From Clostridia bacterium (lineage in GTDB: Bacteria; Bacillota; Clostridia; Christensenellales; Aristaeellaceae), in assembly GCA_017481825.1 (NCBI GenBank), contig JAFUOR010000008.1, forward strand, positions 23,245 through 87,244: DNA of 64,000 nt. Direction: 5' to 3'. Below, in pieces: positions 18,041 through 27,584 of this stretch. The stretch's first letter is position 1; each line of letters begins with the position of its first letter. The notes under the pieces were generated by a model. It worked only from the letters and a program-made list of their open reading frames with translations. It made no database searches and was not told the origin of the DNA. The position numbers were made by a program, and so were the translations under genes.

Positions 18041-20341
18041 TTGAAAAGAATCAGCTTCAATGACGGCTGGAGCTACCGCATCTGGGGTGTACCCGGCGGA
18101 GGAACCTCCGTCCTGATTCCTCATGATTACAGCGTTCAGCTGCTGCGCAGCGCCGGGGCCAAATCCGGCAATGCAGGCGGATTCTTCGAGAATGACAACG
18201 TGATTTATGACAAGGAGCTGCACGTCACCCCGGAGATGCTGGAGGAGCGCGTCATCCTTGAATTTGAGGGCATCATGGCCAACGCCCAGGTGTATCTGGA
18301 CGATGTGCTGGTGGCCAAGCAGTATAACGGCTACACGACCTTCCATGCGGATCTGACGCCCTTCCTGCGGGAGGGCACGCAGAAGCTGCGCATCAATACG
18401 GCCAACGACGCCCAGCCTGCCTCCCGCTGGTATACGGGCTGCGGCATGTACCGCCCGGTCTGGCTGCTGCGTGGCCCCAAGGCCTGCATCGAGCCCTGGG
18501 GGCTGTTTGTCACCACCCGGCAGGAGGGGCAAAACTGGCTGGCCCAGGCGGAAGTCTCGCTGTCTGAGGAAGCGCGTCAGGCAGGCGCTGCCCTGCGCTG
18601 CCGCATCACCGACGTAAATGGGCGCTGCATCGCGGAAGCTGCCGCCCCTGCGGGCGGTACGGCGGTGACGCTGCCCGTTTCTGGTGTGACGGCCTGGACG
18701 CCCGATACCCCTGCCCTTTACCGCTGCACGGCGGAATTGATGCTCCATGGTGAAGTGATCGACAGCGACACGGTGACCTTCGGCTTCCGCACGGTGGCTC
18801 TGGACATCGAAAAGGGGCTCCTGCTCAACGGTCAGCCGATCAAGCTGCGCGGCGGCTGTGTCCACCATGACAATGGTCTGATCGGCGCGGCCAGCCATCC
18901 CGATGCGGAGCGCCGCAAGGCACAGCTGCTCAAGGAGAACGGCTTCAACGCCGCCCGCTGCGCCCATAATCCGCCGGCGCCCGCCTTCCTGGACGCCTGC
19001 GACGAGCTGGGCCTGCTGGTGCTGGACGAATTCACCGATGTGTGGAATATCGGCAAGAATCCCTACGATTATCACCTGTATTTCCGGGAGTGCTGGCAGA
19101 GCGACCTGCGGACGATGATCCTGCGGGACCGGAATCACCCCAGCATCATCCTCTGGTCCATCGGCAACGAGATCCCCGAGCGGGATGGCTCCGGCCAGGG
19201 CTACCGCCTCAGCCGGGAAATGGCAGACGCCATCCGGGCGCTGGATGATACCCGCCTCATCACCGCCGGCCTGAACAATATCGGCAAGCGGCGCCTGGAG
19301 ATGCTGGACGCCAACGTGCAGTCCGCCGGCGAGGATGAGATCGACTATTTCGGCGAACTGAGCCGCCGTTTCCTGGAGCCGCTGGATGTGGCGGGCTACA
19401 ACTACCTGGGCCGCCGCTATGAGGAGGACATGGAGAAGTTCCCCCAGCGCTATTTCTGCGGCACGGAAAGCGTGGTCAAGGAGGCCTGGCCCTACTGGAA
19501 GCTGGTGCAGGCGCATCCCCGCGTGATCGGTGATTTCGCCTGGACGGCCATTGACTATCTGGGCGAGAGCGGCATCGGCCATGTGTGGTATACCCCCGAG
19601 GACGGCCAGGGCTACTTCGAGCGCTACCCCTGGCGGCAGGCCAACTGCGCTGACATTGATCTGTGCGGCCGCAAGCGCCCCTGCTCCTACTACAGGGATG
19701 CGGTCTGGGGCTGCCAGAAGGAGCTGTGCATCGCCGTACAGCATCCCCGGCATTATCATGACGACGGCGACGTCTCCTACTGGGGCTGGCCGGAGCGCTT
19801 CCTCGCCTGGGACTACCCGGCCTATGAGGGCAAGCCCATCCAGGCGGATGTGTACAGCGCCGCGCAGCGCGTCACGCTGCTGCTCAATGGCCGGGAAATC
19901 GGCAGCGCCCCCTGCCATGAGGGCATTGCGTCCTTTGATCTGACCTACACCCCCGGCATCCTGGAGGCAGTGGACTCCGACGGCCGCCGCGGTCAGCTGC
20001 GCACCCCCGGCAGCGACCGCTGCCTGTCCCTGACGGCGGACCGCAGCGAATATGACGGCGCGGGCCGGCTGATTTATCTGACCGCGCTGATCACCGACGG
20101 CAGCGGAACGGTCTGCAGCTTTGACGCGCGCGAGGTGCGCTTTGCCGTCGAGGGCGGAAGGCTCCTGGGCGTGGGCAGCGCAGATCCTTCGTCCGAAGAA
20201 AGCTTTGCGGCGGACGGCTCCCGGGCCTGGAACGGCTGCGTGATGGCTGTCATCCGCACGGAGGACGCGGCGGAGGTCAGCGTGACCGTCACCGCGCAGG
20301 GTCTGCCTCCCCGGCAGATCACCTTCCGCCGGACGGTGTGA
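18041..20341 (+). CDS. GH2 family glycosidase (beta-galactosidase-like)
   Basis: The 766-residue protein begins with TTG at 18041, with GGAGGGAG upstream. It has the GH2 order: sugar-binding beta-sandwich, immunoglobulin-like domain, and a TIM barrel with IILWSIGNEIPE (acid/base Glu377) and YFCGTES (likely nucleophile Glu476), then GDFAWTAIDYLGE and C-terminal beta domains. GH2 includes beta-galactosidases, beta-glucuronidases and arabinopyranosidases; sequence by eye does not decide among them. It sits between the fucosidase and the GH42 enzyme in the rightward arm and lacks a signal peptide. Confidence 0.85.
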   Translation: MKRISFNDGWSYRIWGVPGGGTSVLIPHDYSVQLLRSAGAKSGNAGGFFENDNVIYDKELHVTPEMLEERVILEFEGIMANAQVYLDDVLVAKQYNGYTTFHADLTPFLREGTQKLRINTANDAQPASRWYTGCGMYRPVWLLRGPKACIEPWGLFVTTRQEGQNWLAQAEVSLSEEARQAGAALRCRITDVNGRCIAEAAAPAGGTAVTLPVSGVTAWTPDTPALYRCTAELMLHGEVIDSDTVTFGFRTVALDIEKGLLLNGQPIKLRGGCVHHDNGLIGAASHPDAERRKAQLLKENGFNAARCAHNPPAPAFLDACDELGLLVLDEFTDVWNIGKNPYDYHLYFRECWQSDLRTMILRDRNHPSIILWSIGNEIPERDGSGQGYRLSREMADAIRALDDTRLITAGLNNIGKRRLEMLDANVQSAGEDEIDYFGELSRRFLEPLDVAGYNYLGRRYEEDMEKFPQRYFCGTESVVKEAWPYWKLVQAHPRVIGDFAWTAIDYLGESGIGHVWYTPEDGQGYFERYPWRQANCADIDLCGRKRPCSYYRDAVWGCQKELCIAVQHPRHYHDDGDVSYWGWPERFLAWDYPAYEGKPIQADVYSAAQRVTLLLNGREIGSAPCHEGIASFDLTYTPGILEAVDSDGRRGQLRTPGSDRCLSLTADRSEYDGAGRLIYLTALITDGSGTVCSFDAREVRFAVEGGRLLGVGSADPSSEESFAADGSRAWNGCVMAVIRTEDAAEVSVTVTAQGLPPRQITFRRTV

Positions 20342-20495
20342 TCCTGCAAAAATAAACCCTGAAAGAAACCATGTCACAACGGGCTGCAGGCTGCGGCGTC
20401 GATGCTGAGGCGGGCGGTGAACGTCCGCCTTCGCGGCGCTTTCCAAGCATCGGCAGCAACTGAAATCTCAAGCGAGCATATGGAGGAACGGCAAG
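20342..20495 (+). other. Structured intergenic spacer
   Basis: An outer repeat GATGCT (20401-20406) with AGCATC (20446-20451) encloses GGCGG (20413-20417) with CCGCC (20425-20429). There is no T-tract and no promoter that I can see, so the spacer probably modulates mRNA stability inside the operon. Confidence 0.35.
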
Positions 20496-22514
20496 ATGAA
20501 ACAGGCGGACCGGATCTATTATGGCGGCGACTATAACCCCGACCAGTGGGATGAAGCGACCATCGCGGAGGACATGCGGCTGTTCAAGAAGGCGGGCATC
20601 AACCTGCTGACGCTGCCGGTGTTCGCCTGGTCCAAGCTGGAGCCGGACGAGGGTGTGTACGATTTTGAGTGGCTGGATAAGATCATCGACCAGATCTGGG
20701 CCAACGGCATCTATGTCTGCCTCGCCACGCCCACGACGGCGCAGCCCGCCTGGCTGTCCACCCGCTACCCCGAGGTGCTGCCGGTGGATATCCAGGGACG
20801 CAAGCGCACCCATGGCATGCGCGTGTTCTTCTGCGTCAACAGCCTGAAGTACCGTGAGCGCGCCGCTGCCATCGCGGAGGAGTTCGCCAAGCGCTATGCC
20901 CACCATCCTGCGCTGGCGATGTGGCATGTTGCCAATGAATACGGCACCTACTGCTACTGCCCGAATTGCCAGGCGAAGTTCCGCCTGTGGCTGCGCAGGC
21001 GCTACGGCAGCGTGCAGGAGCTGAACAACCGCTGGCACACCACCTTCTGGGGCCGCATCGTGACCTCCTTTGAAGAGGTGACCCTGCCCACCGAACTGAA
21101 CGACGATTACCGCTTCAATCCTGCCATCCAGCTGGATTATATGCGCTTTGTGACGGACTCCACAGCGGAGTGCTTCCTGAACGAATACAACGTGTTGAAG
21201 AAGTACAACCCCGAGATTCCGATCCAGACCAACATGTCCGGCTTTATCAAGAAGCTGGATCAGTTCACCCTGACCAAGTATCTGGACGTGGTCGGCTGGG
21301 ACAACTACCCCTGGCCCCATCATCCGCCGTATTTCATCGCCATGAAGCATGACATCATGCGCGGACTGAAGGGCGGACAGTCCTTTGTGCTGACGGAGCA
21401 GTCCCCCAACCAGCAGAACTGGCAGCCCTACAACAAGCTCAAGCGCCCCGGCGAGGTGCGCCTGCTGAGCTATCAGGCGCTGGCCCATGGCGCGGATACG
21501 GTGCTGTTCTTCCAGATGCGTCAGTCCATTGCCGGTCAGGAGAAGTTCCACGGCGCGATCATCAGCCACGCTGGACACGAGAACACCCGCGTGTTCCGTG
21601 AATCCGAGGTGCTGGGCCATGAGCTGGAGAAGCTGGGCGATGTGTTCCTGCAGGGCCGCAGCCCCGCCAAGGTCGCCATCCTCATGGACTGGAACAGCTG
21701 GTGGGCGCTGGAGCTGACCAGCGGCCCCAACAAGGATATGGACTACCTCAACACCCTTTCCCGCTACTACAAGCCCTTCCATGACCGCAACATCCCGGTG
21801 GATATCGTCAATCCCGCCGCGGATACGGACTATTCCGGCTATGACCTGGTGGTCGCGCCGATGCTCTACATGACCAAGGAGGGCGTGGGCGAAAAGCTGA
21901 CGGAGTATGTGCGCGAGGGCGGTACGCTGGTGACGACGGTCATGTCCGGCCTGGTGGATGAGAACGACCGCTGCATCTTTGGCGAATACCCCGGCAAGCT
22001 CCGGGATGTGCTGGGCATCTGGGTGGAGGAGGTGGACGCGCTCAAGCCTGAGGAGCGCAACCACATCGTCATGAACGGCGCGATCGCCCTGCCCCGGGAG
22101 AGCTACGAGTGCTCCTTCCTGTGCGATCTGCTGCATACCCGCACCGCTCGCGCACTGGCGACCTACGAGAGCGACTTCTATGTCGGCATGCCCTGCGTGA
22201 CGGAGAATACCTTCGGCAAGGGTAAGGCGTATTACATCGCCACCGAGCCGGAGGATGCATTCCTGACCGACCTGATGGCGCACATCTGCCGCGAGGCGGG
22301 CGTCGAGGGCCTGTTCAGCGCCGCGGCGGGCGTGGAGATCACCCGCCGCGTCAGCGACAAGGGCACGACCATCTTTGTCATCAACAACAACCAGGCGGAG
22401 GCCTCGGTGGACTTCGGCAGCAGCCGGCTGACGAACCTGCTCAGTGGTGAGGAAGTCACCGGCAGGCAGTCCATCGCCGGGCGCGACGTGATGATCTTCA
22501 AGCTGCACGACTGA
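20496..22514 (+). CDS. GH42 beta-galactosidase
   Basis: The 672-residue protein starts at ATG 20496 after GGAGGAACGGC. The GH42 fold is clear: YYGGDYNPDQW at the N-terminus, WHVANEYGTYCYC with acid/base Glu148 beside the metal-binding cysteines (CYCPNCQ), VVGWDNYPWPHHPP, and SFVLTEQSPNQQNW with nucleophile Glu301. The barrel is followed by a trimerisation domain (VAPMLYMTKEGVGEKLTEYV) and a small beta domain. GH42 enzymes cleave terminal beta-galactosides or, in some members, alpha-L-arabinopyranosides. No signal peptide. Confidence 0.92.
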   Translation: MKQADRIYYGGDYNPDQWDEATIAEDMRLFKKAGINLLTLPVFAWSKLEPDEGVYDFEWLDKIIDQIWANGIYVCLATPTTAQPAWLSTRYPEVLPVDIQGRKRTHGMRVFFCVNSLKYRERAAAIAEEFAKRYAHHPALAMWHVANEYGTYCYCPNCQAKFRLWLRRRYGSVQELNNRWHTTFWGRIVTSFEEVTLPTELNDDYRFNPAIQLDYMRFVTDSTAECFLNEYNVLKKYNPEIPIQTNMSGFIKKLDQFTLTKYLDVVGWDNYPWPHHPPYFIAMKHDIMRGLKGGQSFVLTEQSPNQQNWQPYNKLKRPGEVRLLSYQALAHGADTVLFFQMRQSIAGQEKFHGAIISHAGHENTRVFRESEVLGHELEKLGDVFLQGRSPAKVAILMDWNSWWALELTSGPNKDMDYLNTLSRYYKPFHDRNIPVDIVNPAADTDYSGYDLVVAPMLYMTKEGVGEKLTEYVREGGTLVTTVMSGLVDENDRCIFGEYPGKLRDVLGIWVEEVDALKPEERNHIVMNGAIALPRESYECSFLCDLLHTRTARALATYESDFYVGMPCVTENTFGKGKAYYIATEPEDAFLTDLMAHICREAGVEGLFSAAAGVEITRRVSDKGTTIFVINNNQAEASVDFGSSRLTNLLSGEEVTGRQSIAGRDVMIFKLHD

Positions 22515-22537
22515 ATCAAAGATAGCGGAGGTCCGCG

Positions 22538-25297
22538 ATGATTGCTGTAAAAACGATCCTGATGGATTACCTGGAGCGTCCCCTGGGCGTGGAGGAGATG
22601 CCTTCCTTCTGCTGGGTGATGGAGAGCGATGGCTGCAATGTGGTGCAGACGGCCTATCAGCTTCAGCTGGCGCTGGATGCTGACTTTGCCCAGCTCATCC
22701 ACGACAGCGGCCGGGTCATGAGCGATGAGTCTGCCCATGTGCAGGCGGAGGGCGTTGAACTGCGCCCCTGCACGACGTACTTTGTCCGTGTGCGGGTGTG
22801 GACGCAGGAGGAAGAAAGCGCCTGGTCCGCCCCCACGTCCTTTGTGACGGCGATGATCGGGCAGGGCTGGCAGGCGCGCTTCATCTCCGCAGAGACGGCG
22901 GATGACTGGCGCAACTCCAAGGGCACCTATCTGCGCAGGGCATGGCAGATCGTCAAGCCCGTGAAGGAGGCCTATGTCTGCGCGACGGCCCTGGGCATCT
23001 ATCATCTGTACCTGAACGGCCGGAAGGTCGGTGAAGATCAGATGGCGCCCGGATGGACGAGCTATCATCATCATCTCTGCTACCAGACACATGACATCAC
23101 CCAGCTGCTGCGTGAGGGGGAGAATGTCATCGGTGCCCATGTCGGCGCAGGCTGGTACAAGGGCATGATGGGCTTCATCCTGGAGCGCAACAACTACGGC
23201 GATCAGACAGCTCTGCTGGCCCAGCTGACCATCCGCTATGAGGATGGCACGGAGGACTGCATCGTCACCGACGGGAGCTGGCTGGGCTGCAATTCGCCCG
23301 TGACCTTCTCGGAAATCTACGACGGCGAGCGCTACGACGCCCGCCTGGAGCAGCCCGGCTGGAATGCCCCCGGCTTTGTCCCGGTGACGGGCCAGCCGCT
23401 GGAGCTGCAGTATCCCAAGCCTGACCGCGATCCCAAGACCCAGCCCCTTTCCGACGAGGAAAAGGCGGCGCAGCGTCAGACGGCCCAGGAATGGCTGCCG
23501 GAGGACACCTGCTGGCGGCCCGTCAGCGTGATCGACAAGCCGTTGAGTATCCTGACGGCCCAGCCCGGCAGCCGGGTGGAGATCACCCAGGAGCTGCCCG
23601 TCCGCCAGATTCTGATCACCCCCAGGGGCGAGACTGTGCTGGACTTCGGCCAGAACCTGACCGGCTGGATCCGCTTCCGCGTGCAGGGAGAACCGGGCGC
23701 GCTGGTGCACATCCGCTGCTTTGAAACGCTGGACGCCCAGGGCAATGCTTACTTTGACAATCTGCGCACGGCCAAGGCAGAGATCCGCTACATCTGCCGC
23801 GGCGGCGAGGCGACCTTCCAGGAGAGCTTCTCCTTCCAGGGCTTCCGCTACGCCAAGCTGGAAACCTGGCCGGGCGAGGTGAATGCGGCGGACTTCACGG
23901 CCTGCGTCGTGCATTCCCGGATGCGCAGAACCGGCGATTTCAGCTGCTCCAATCCGCTGATCAATCAGCTGCAGAGCAATATCGGCTGGAGCCTACGGGG
24001 CAATTTCCTGGACATCCCCACCGACTGCCCCCAGCGCGACGAGCGCGTGGGCTGGACGGGCGATGCGCAGATCTTCTGCCGTACGGCGACCTTCCTGCGC
24101 AATACCTACCCCTTCTTCAAGAAGTGGCTGAAGGACGTGGCTCTCGACCAGACGGAGGAGGGCGGCGTGCCTCACATCGTGCCCAACTCCCTGCAGTTCC
24201 ACCACATCAGCGACTGGCTGCTGGGGCAGGGAACACATTCCGCTGCCGCCTGGGCGGATGTGGCGGTCATCAACCCCTGGACGCTCTACCAGTCCTACGG
24301 TGACAAGCGCATCCTGCGGGATCAGTTCCAAAGCATGAAGAAGTGGATCGACTTCATGCGGGATCACTCGGTGGATCACATCTGGAACTACAAGCTCCAG
24401 TTTGGCGACTGGGTCGCCCTGGACGCTGAAGAGGGCAGCTACTACGGCGCAACGCCCAACGACCTGACCTGCACGGCCTATTATGCGTATTCGACCTCGC
24501 TGTTTATCAAGAGCTGCCGCGCTCTGGGCATGACGGAGCTGGAGGAGGAATACCAGCGGCTTTATGCACAGATTGTGGATAAGTTCCGCCGCACCTTCCT
24601 GGACGAGCACGGCGTGATGACTGTGCAGACCCAGACGGCGCACATTGTCGCGCTGTACTTCGGGCTCATCCCCGAGGAAGGAAAGAAGGGGACGGTCGAG
24701 GGCCTCAGGCGCCTGCTGGAGAAGGAAAACGGCCACCTGGTCACCGGCTTTGTCGGTACGCCTTACTTCTGCCATGCGCTGAGCCAGAACGGCTGCAAGG
24801 ACGAGGCCTATGCGCTGCTGCTCAAGGAGGATTTCCCCTCCTGGCTGTATGAGGTCAAGGCCGGCGCGACCACCATCTGGGAGCACTGGGACGGCCTCAA
24901 GCCCGACGGCACCATGTGGAGCCCGGATATGAATTCCTTCAACCATTATGCCTACGGCGCCATCGGCGAGTGGCTGTACCGCGTGGTGGCAGGCCTGGAG
25001 ATCGACGAGGAGTGCCCCGGCTACAAGCATGCGGTGATTTCGCCCATGACCGGCGGAAGCCTCGATTATGCGCAGGGCAGCTACGAGAGCGTCTACGGCA
25101 CCGTGGCCTCCCGCTGGGAGCGTCAGGGCGACCGCATCACCCTGACGGTGCAGGTGCCCGTGAACGCCGAAGCCTCCATCATCCTGGAGGATGGCGCGGA
25201 GGCTGTGGAAAGCGGATTGCCCTTTATGCGCAATAACGAAGGCCGCTGGACGGCCCGCATCGGCTCCGGCCATTGGCAGGTTTCTTATCGGATGTAA
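22538..25297 (+). CDS. GH78 alpha-L-rhamnosidase
   Basis: The 919-residue protein begins 23 bases after the GH42 stop. N-terminal beta-sandwich domains include the Bac_rhamnosid_N-type block (ATALGIYHLYLNGRKVGEDQ), and the (alpha/alpha)6 barrel carries LDIPTDCPQRDERVGWTGD (residues 491-509), the catalytic signature of GH78. A region rich in charged residues at about 295-320 precedes the concanavalin-like domain. It removes alpha-linked L-rhamnose, complementing the GH106-like enzyme of the opposite arm. No signal peptide. No rhamnose isomerase or rhamnulokinase gene of the classical kind is present in the window. Confidence 0.92.
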   Translation: MIAVKTILMDYLERPLGVEEMPSFCWVMESDGCNVVQTAYQLQLALDADFAQLIHDSGRVMSDESAHVQAEGVELRPCTTYFVRVRVWTQEEESAWSAPTSFVTAMIGQGWQARFISAETADDWRNSKGTYLRRAWQIVKPVKEAYVCATALGIYHLYLNGRKVGEDQMAPGWTSYHHHLCYQTHDITQLLREGENVIGAHVGAGWYKGMMGFILERNNYGDQTALLAQLTIRYEDGTEDCIVTDGSWLGCNSPVTFSEIYDGERYDARLEQPGWNAPGFVPVTGQPLELQYPKPDRDPKTQPLSDEEKAAQRQTAQEWLPEDTCWRPVSVIDKPLSILTAQPGSRVEITQELPVRQILITPRGETVLDFGQNLTGWIRFRVQGEPGALVHIRCFETLDAQGNAYFDNLRTAKAEIRYICRGGEATFQESFSFQGFRYAKLETWPGEVNAADFTACVVHSRMRRTGDFSCSNPLINQLQSNIGWSLRGNFLDIPTDCPQRDERVGWTGDAQIFCRTATFLRNTYPFFKKWLKDVALDQTEEGGVPHIVPNSLQFHHISDWLLGQGTHSAAAWADVAVINPWTLYQSYGDKRILRDQFQSMKKWIDFMRDHSVDHIWNYKLQFGDWVALDAEEGSYYGATPNDLTCTAYYAYSTSLFIKSCRALGMTELEEEYQRLYAQIVDKFRRTFLDEHGVMTVQTQTAHIVALYFGLIPEEGKKGTVEGLRRLLEKENGHLVTGFVGTPYFCHALSQNGCKDEAYALLLKEDFPSWLYEVKAGATTIWEHWDGLKPDGTMWSPDMNSFNHYAYGAIGEWLYRVVAGLEIDEECPGYKHAVISPMTGGSLDYAQGSYESVYGTVASRWERQGDRITLTVQVPVNAEASIILEDGAEAVESGLPFMRNNEGRWTARIGSGHWQVSYRM

Positions 25298-25338
25298 TGT
25301 GTTTCAGCACTGACAGATAAAGCAAGGAGGACATCAAC

Positions 25339-26745
25339 ATGGCAACCATCAAGCTCGGTTTCGCTCCCACCAGAAGAAGTATTTTCAGCGCTCCCGCTGC
25401 CATTGAGTATGCCGGCTATACCCGTGACAAGCTCAATGAGCTGAAGGTGGAGTTTGTCGACATCGACGACATCAACAAGGAAGGCCTGCTCTACGACGAC
25501 AACGACCTGCCGGCCATCATCGCCAAGTTCAAGGCCGCGGGCGTGGACGGTCTGTTCCTGCCCCACTGCAACTTCGGCACCGAATATGTCTGTGCCCGTC
25601 TGGCCAAGGCGCTGAACGTGCCCGTGCTGCTCTGGGGCCCCCGTGACGAGCGCCCCGACAAGAACGGCATCCGCCTGCGCGACAGCCAGTGCGGCCTCTT
25701 CGCCACCGGCAAGGTGCTGCGCCGTTTCGGCGTGCCCTTCACCTACCTGACCAACTGCAACCTGGATGATCCGGAATTCGCCAACGGCGTGCGCAACTTC
25801 CAGGCCATCTGCAATGTGGTGAAGGTCTTCCGCCGTACCCGCATCCTGCAGATCGGCCCCCGCCCCTTTGACTTCTGGTCCACCATGTGCAACGAGGGCG
25901 AGCTGCTGGAGAAGTTCAATATCCAGCTATCTCCCGTGCCGCTGCCCGAGCTGTACGCGGAGATGAAGAAGCAGCGCGCGGACAAGGAAGCCATCGCCGC
26001 AGTGATGGACTACTGCCACGAGCGGATGACCTGCAACATCAGCGATGATTTCCTGGAGAGCGTCGCCGCCCTGAAGCTGGCCATGCAGAGCCTGGCGAAG
26101 AAGTACGGCTGCAACGCCATCGCCCTGCAGTGCTGGAACGCCCTGCAGGATGAGATCGGCATCATGCCCTGCGCCGCCAACTCCCTGCTGAATGAGGAAG
26201 GCATCCCCGTGGTGTGTGAAACCGATATCCACGGTGCGATCACCGCCCTGATGGCGGAGGCTGCCGGCATGGACGAAGCCCGCACCTTCTTTGCCGACTG
26301 GACTGTCCGTCACCCTGACAATGAGAACGGCGAGCTGCTCCAGCACTGCGGTCCCTGGCCCATCTCCGTGGCCCGCGAGAAGCCCACCATCTGCGTGCCG
26401 GTGGCCTTCCCCCAGAACGGCGCTGTGTCTGCTGAGGCCAAGCACGGAGAAATGACCCTGTGCCGCTTTGACGGCGACAACGGCGAATATTCCCTGCTGC
26501 TGGGCCATGCTAAGGGCATCGACGGCCCCTGGACCAAGGGCACCTACGTCTGGGTCGAGGTGGAGGACTGGAAACGCCTGGAGAACAAGATCGTCACCGG
26601 CCCCTACATCCACCACTGCGTCGGCATCCACAAGGACGTGGTGCCGGTGCTCTATGAGGCCTGCAAGTACCTGGGCGTGAAGCCTGATCTGTACGATCCC
26701 ATTGAGGATCAGGTACAGGCAGCCATCTACAACCCGCAGAAGTGA
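25339..26745 (+). CDS. L-fucose/L-arabinose isomerase-family protein (candidate D-apiose or other pentose isomerase)
   Basis: The 468-residue protein, with AAGGAGG 8 bases before ATG 25339, belongs to the FucI/AraA-like superfamily: an N-terminal alternating fold (GLFLPHCNFGTEYVCARLAKAL, LLWGPRD) and a C-terminal part with ALQCWNALQDEIGIMPC, SLLNEEGIPVVCETDIHGAIT and a late HHCVG motif. Conserved acidic residues for metal binding (Glu in ALQDEIG/VCETDIHG) fit an aldose-ketose isomerase. It precedes the split transketolase and FGGY kinase by a few bases, which suggests a ketose made here is phosphorylated and cleaved by them. It differs from the true fucI at 38.3 kb, so a distinct substrate is likely. 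Confidence 0.75.
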   Translation: MATIKLGFAPTRRSIFSAPAAIEYAGYTRDKLNELKVEFVDIDDINKEGLLYDDNDLPAIIAKFKAAGVDGLFLPHCNFGTEYVCARLAKALNVPVLLWGPRDERPDKNGIRLRDSQCGLFATGKVLRRFGVPFTYLTNCNLDDPEFANGVRNFQAICNVVKVFRRTRILQIGPRPFDFWSTMCNEGELLEKFNIQLSPVPLPELYAEMKKQRADKEAIAAVMDYCHERMTCNISDDFLESVAALKLAMQSLAKKYGCNAIALQCWNALQDEIGIMPCAANSLLNEEGIPVVCETDIHGAITALMAEAAGMDEARTFFADWTVRHPDNENGELLQHCGPWPISVAREKPTICVPVAFPQNGAVSAEAKHGEMTLCRFDGDNGEYSLLLGHAKGIDGPWTKGTYVWVEVEDWKRLENKIVTGPYIHHCVGIHKDVVPVLYEACKYLGVKPDLYDPIEDQVQAAIYNPQK

Positions 26746-26753
26746 GGTCAGCC

Positions 26754-27584
26754 ATGGAGAATTTGACTGCGAAAGCCTATCGCCTGCGCCAGCATGTGCT
26801 GGATATCATCATGGCGGGCAAGGGGGGCCATATCGGCGGCGATATGAGCGTGATTGACATCCTCGTTACGCTCTACTTTGACCAGATGAATATCTCCCCG
26901 GAGAACATGAATGATCCTGACCGTGATCTCTTCGTGCTCAGCAAGGGCCATTCGGTGGAGGCCTATTATGCCGTGCTGGCGGAGAAGGGCTTCTTCCCCT
27001 ATGAAGAGGTGCTGGAGAAGTTCTCCAAGTTTGCTTCCCCCTACATCGGCCATCCCAACAACAAGCTGCCGGGCATCGAGATGAATTCCGGCTCCCTGGG
27101 GCATGGCCTGCCGGTGTGCATCGGCATGGCGCTGGCCAGCCGCATGGACGGCCGCCCCACCCGCGTCTATACCGTCATGGGCGACGGCGAGCTGGCGGAG
27201 GGCTCCGTCTGGGAGGGCGCAATGGCTGCCGGCCACTACAAGCTGGATAACCTCTGCGCCGTGGTGGACCGCAACCGGCTGCAGATTTCCGGCTGCACGG
27301 AGGACGTGATGGCCCACGATTCCCAGGAGGAACGCTGGGCGAGCTTCGGCTGGCATGTCATTTCCGTCAACGGCAACAGCATCCCCGAGCTGCAGGCTGC
27401 CTTTGAGGAAGCCAAAGCGACCAAGTGCAAGCCCACCGTCATCATTGCCAATACGGTCAAGGGCTGCGGCTCTCCGCTGATGGAGAACAAGGCAGCCTGG
27501 CACCACAAGGTGCCCACCGCGGAAGAATACGCCGTCATCAAGGCCGATCTGGCCGCCAGAAGGGAGGATGCACTGCATGAATAA
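26754..27584 (+). CDS. Transketolase N-terminal subunit (candidate apulose-4-phosphate transketolase A)
   Basis: This 276-residue subunit holds the thiamine diphosphate/Mg site: GHIGGDMSVIDILVTLYF, GSLGHGLPVCIGMALA, and VMGDGELAEGSVWEGAMAA with DRN about 30 residues later. ATG 26754 is chosen because GAGGT lies six bases before it; a GTG at 26742 is too early. The gene encodes only the first third of a classical transketolase, the rest being the next gene. Split transketolases are known for D-apulose 4-phosphate (AptA/AptB) as well as for housekeeping enzymes in some bacteria. Its place between an isomerase and a kinase, near a GH140-like gene, favours the sugar-specific role. Confidence 0.85.
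   Translation: MENLTAKAYRLRQHVLDIIMAGKGGHIGGDMSVIDILVTLYFDQMNISPENMNDPDRDLFVLSKGHSVEAYYAVLAEKGFFPYEEVLEKFSKFASPYIGHPNNKLPGIEMNSGSLGHGLPVCIGMALASRMDGRPTRVYTVMGDGELAEGSVWEGAMAAGHYKLDNLCAVVDRNRLQISGCTEDVMAHDSQEERWASFGWHVISVNGNSIPELQAAFEEAKATKCKPTVIIANTVKGCGSPLMENKAAWHHKVPTAEEYAVIKADLAARREDALHE

Noticed and set aside
26742-26753. GTG at 26742 as start of the transketolase N-terminal subunit
   Set aside because: It overlaps the previous stop with no RBS; ATG 26754 has GAGGT at proper spacing and begins the conserved region.
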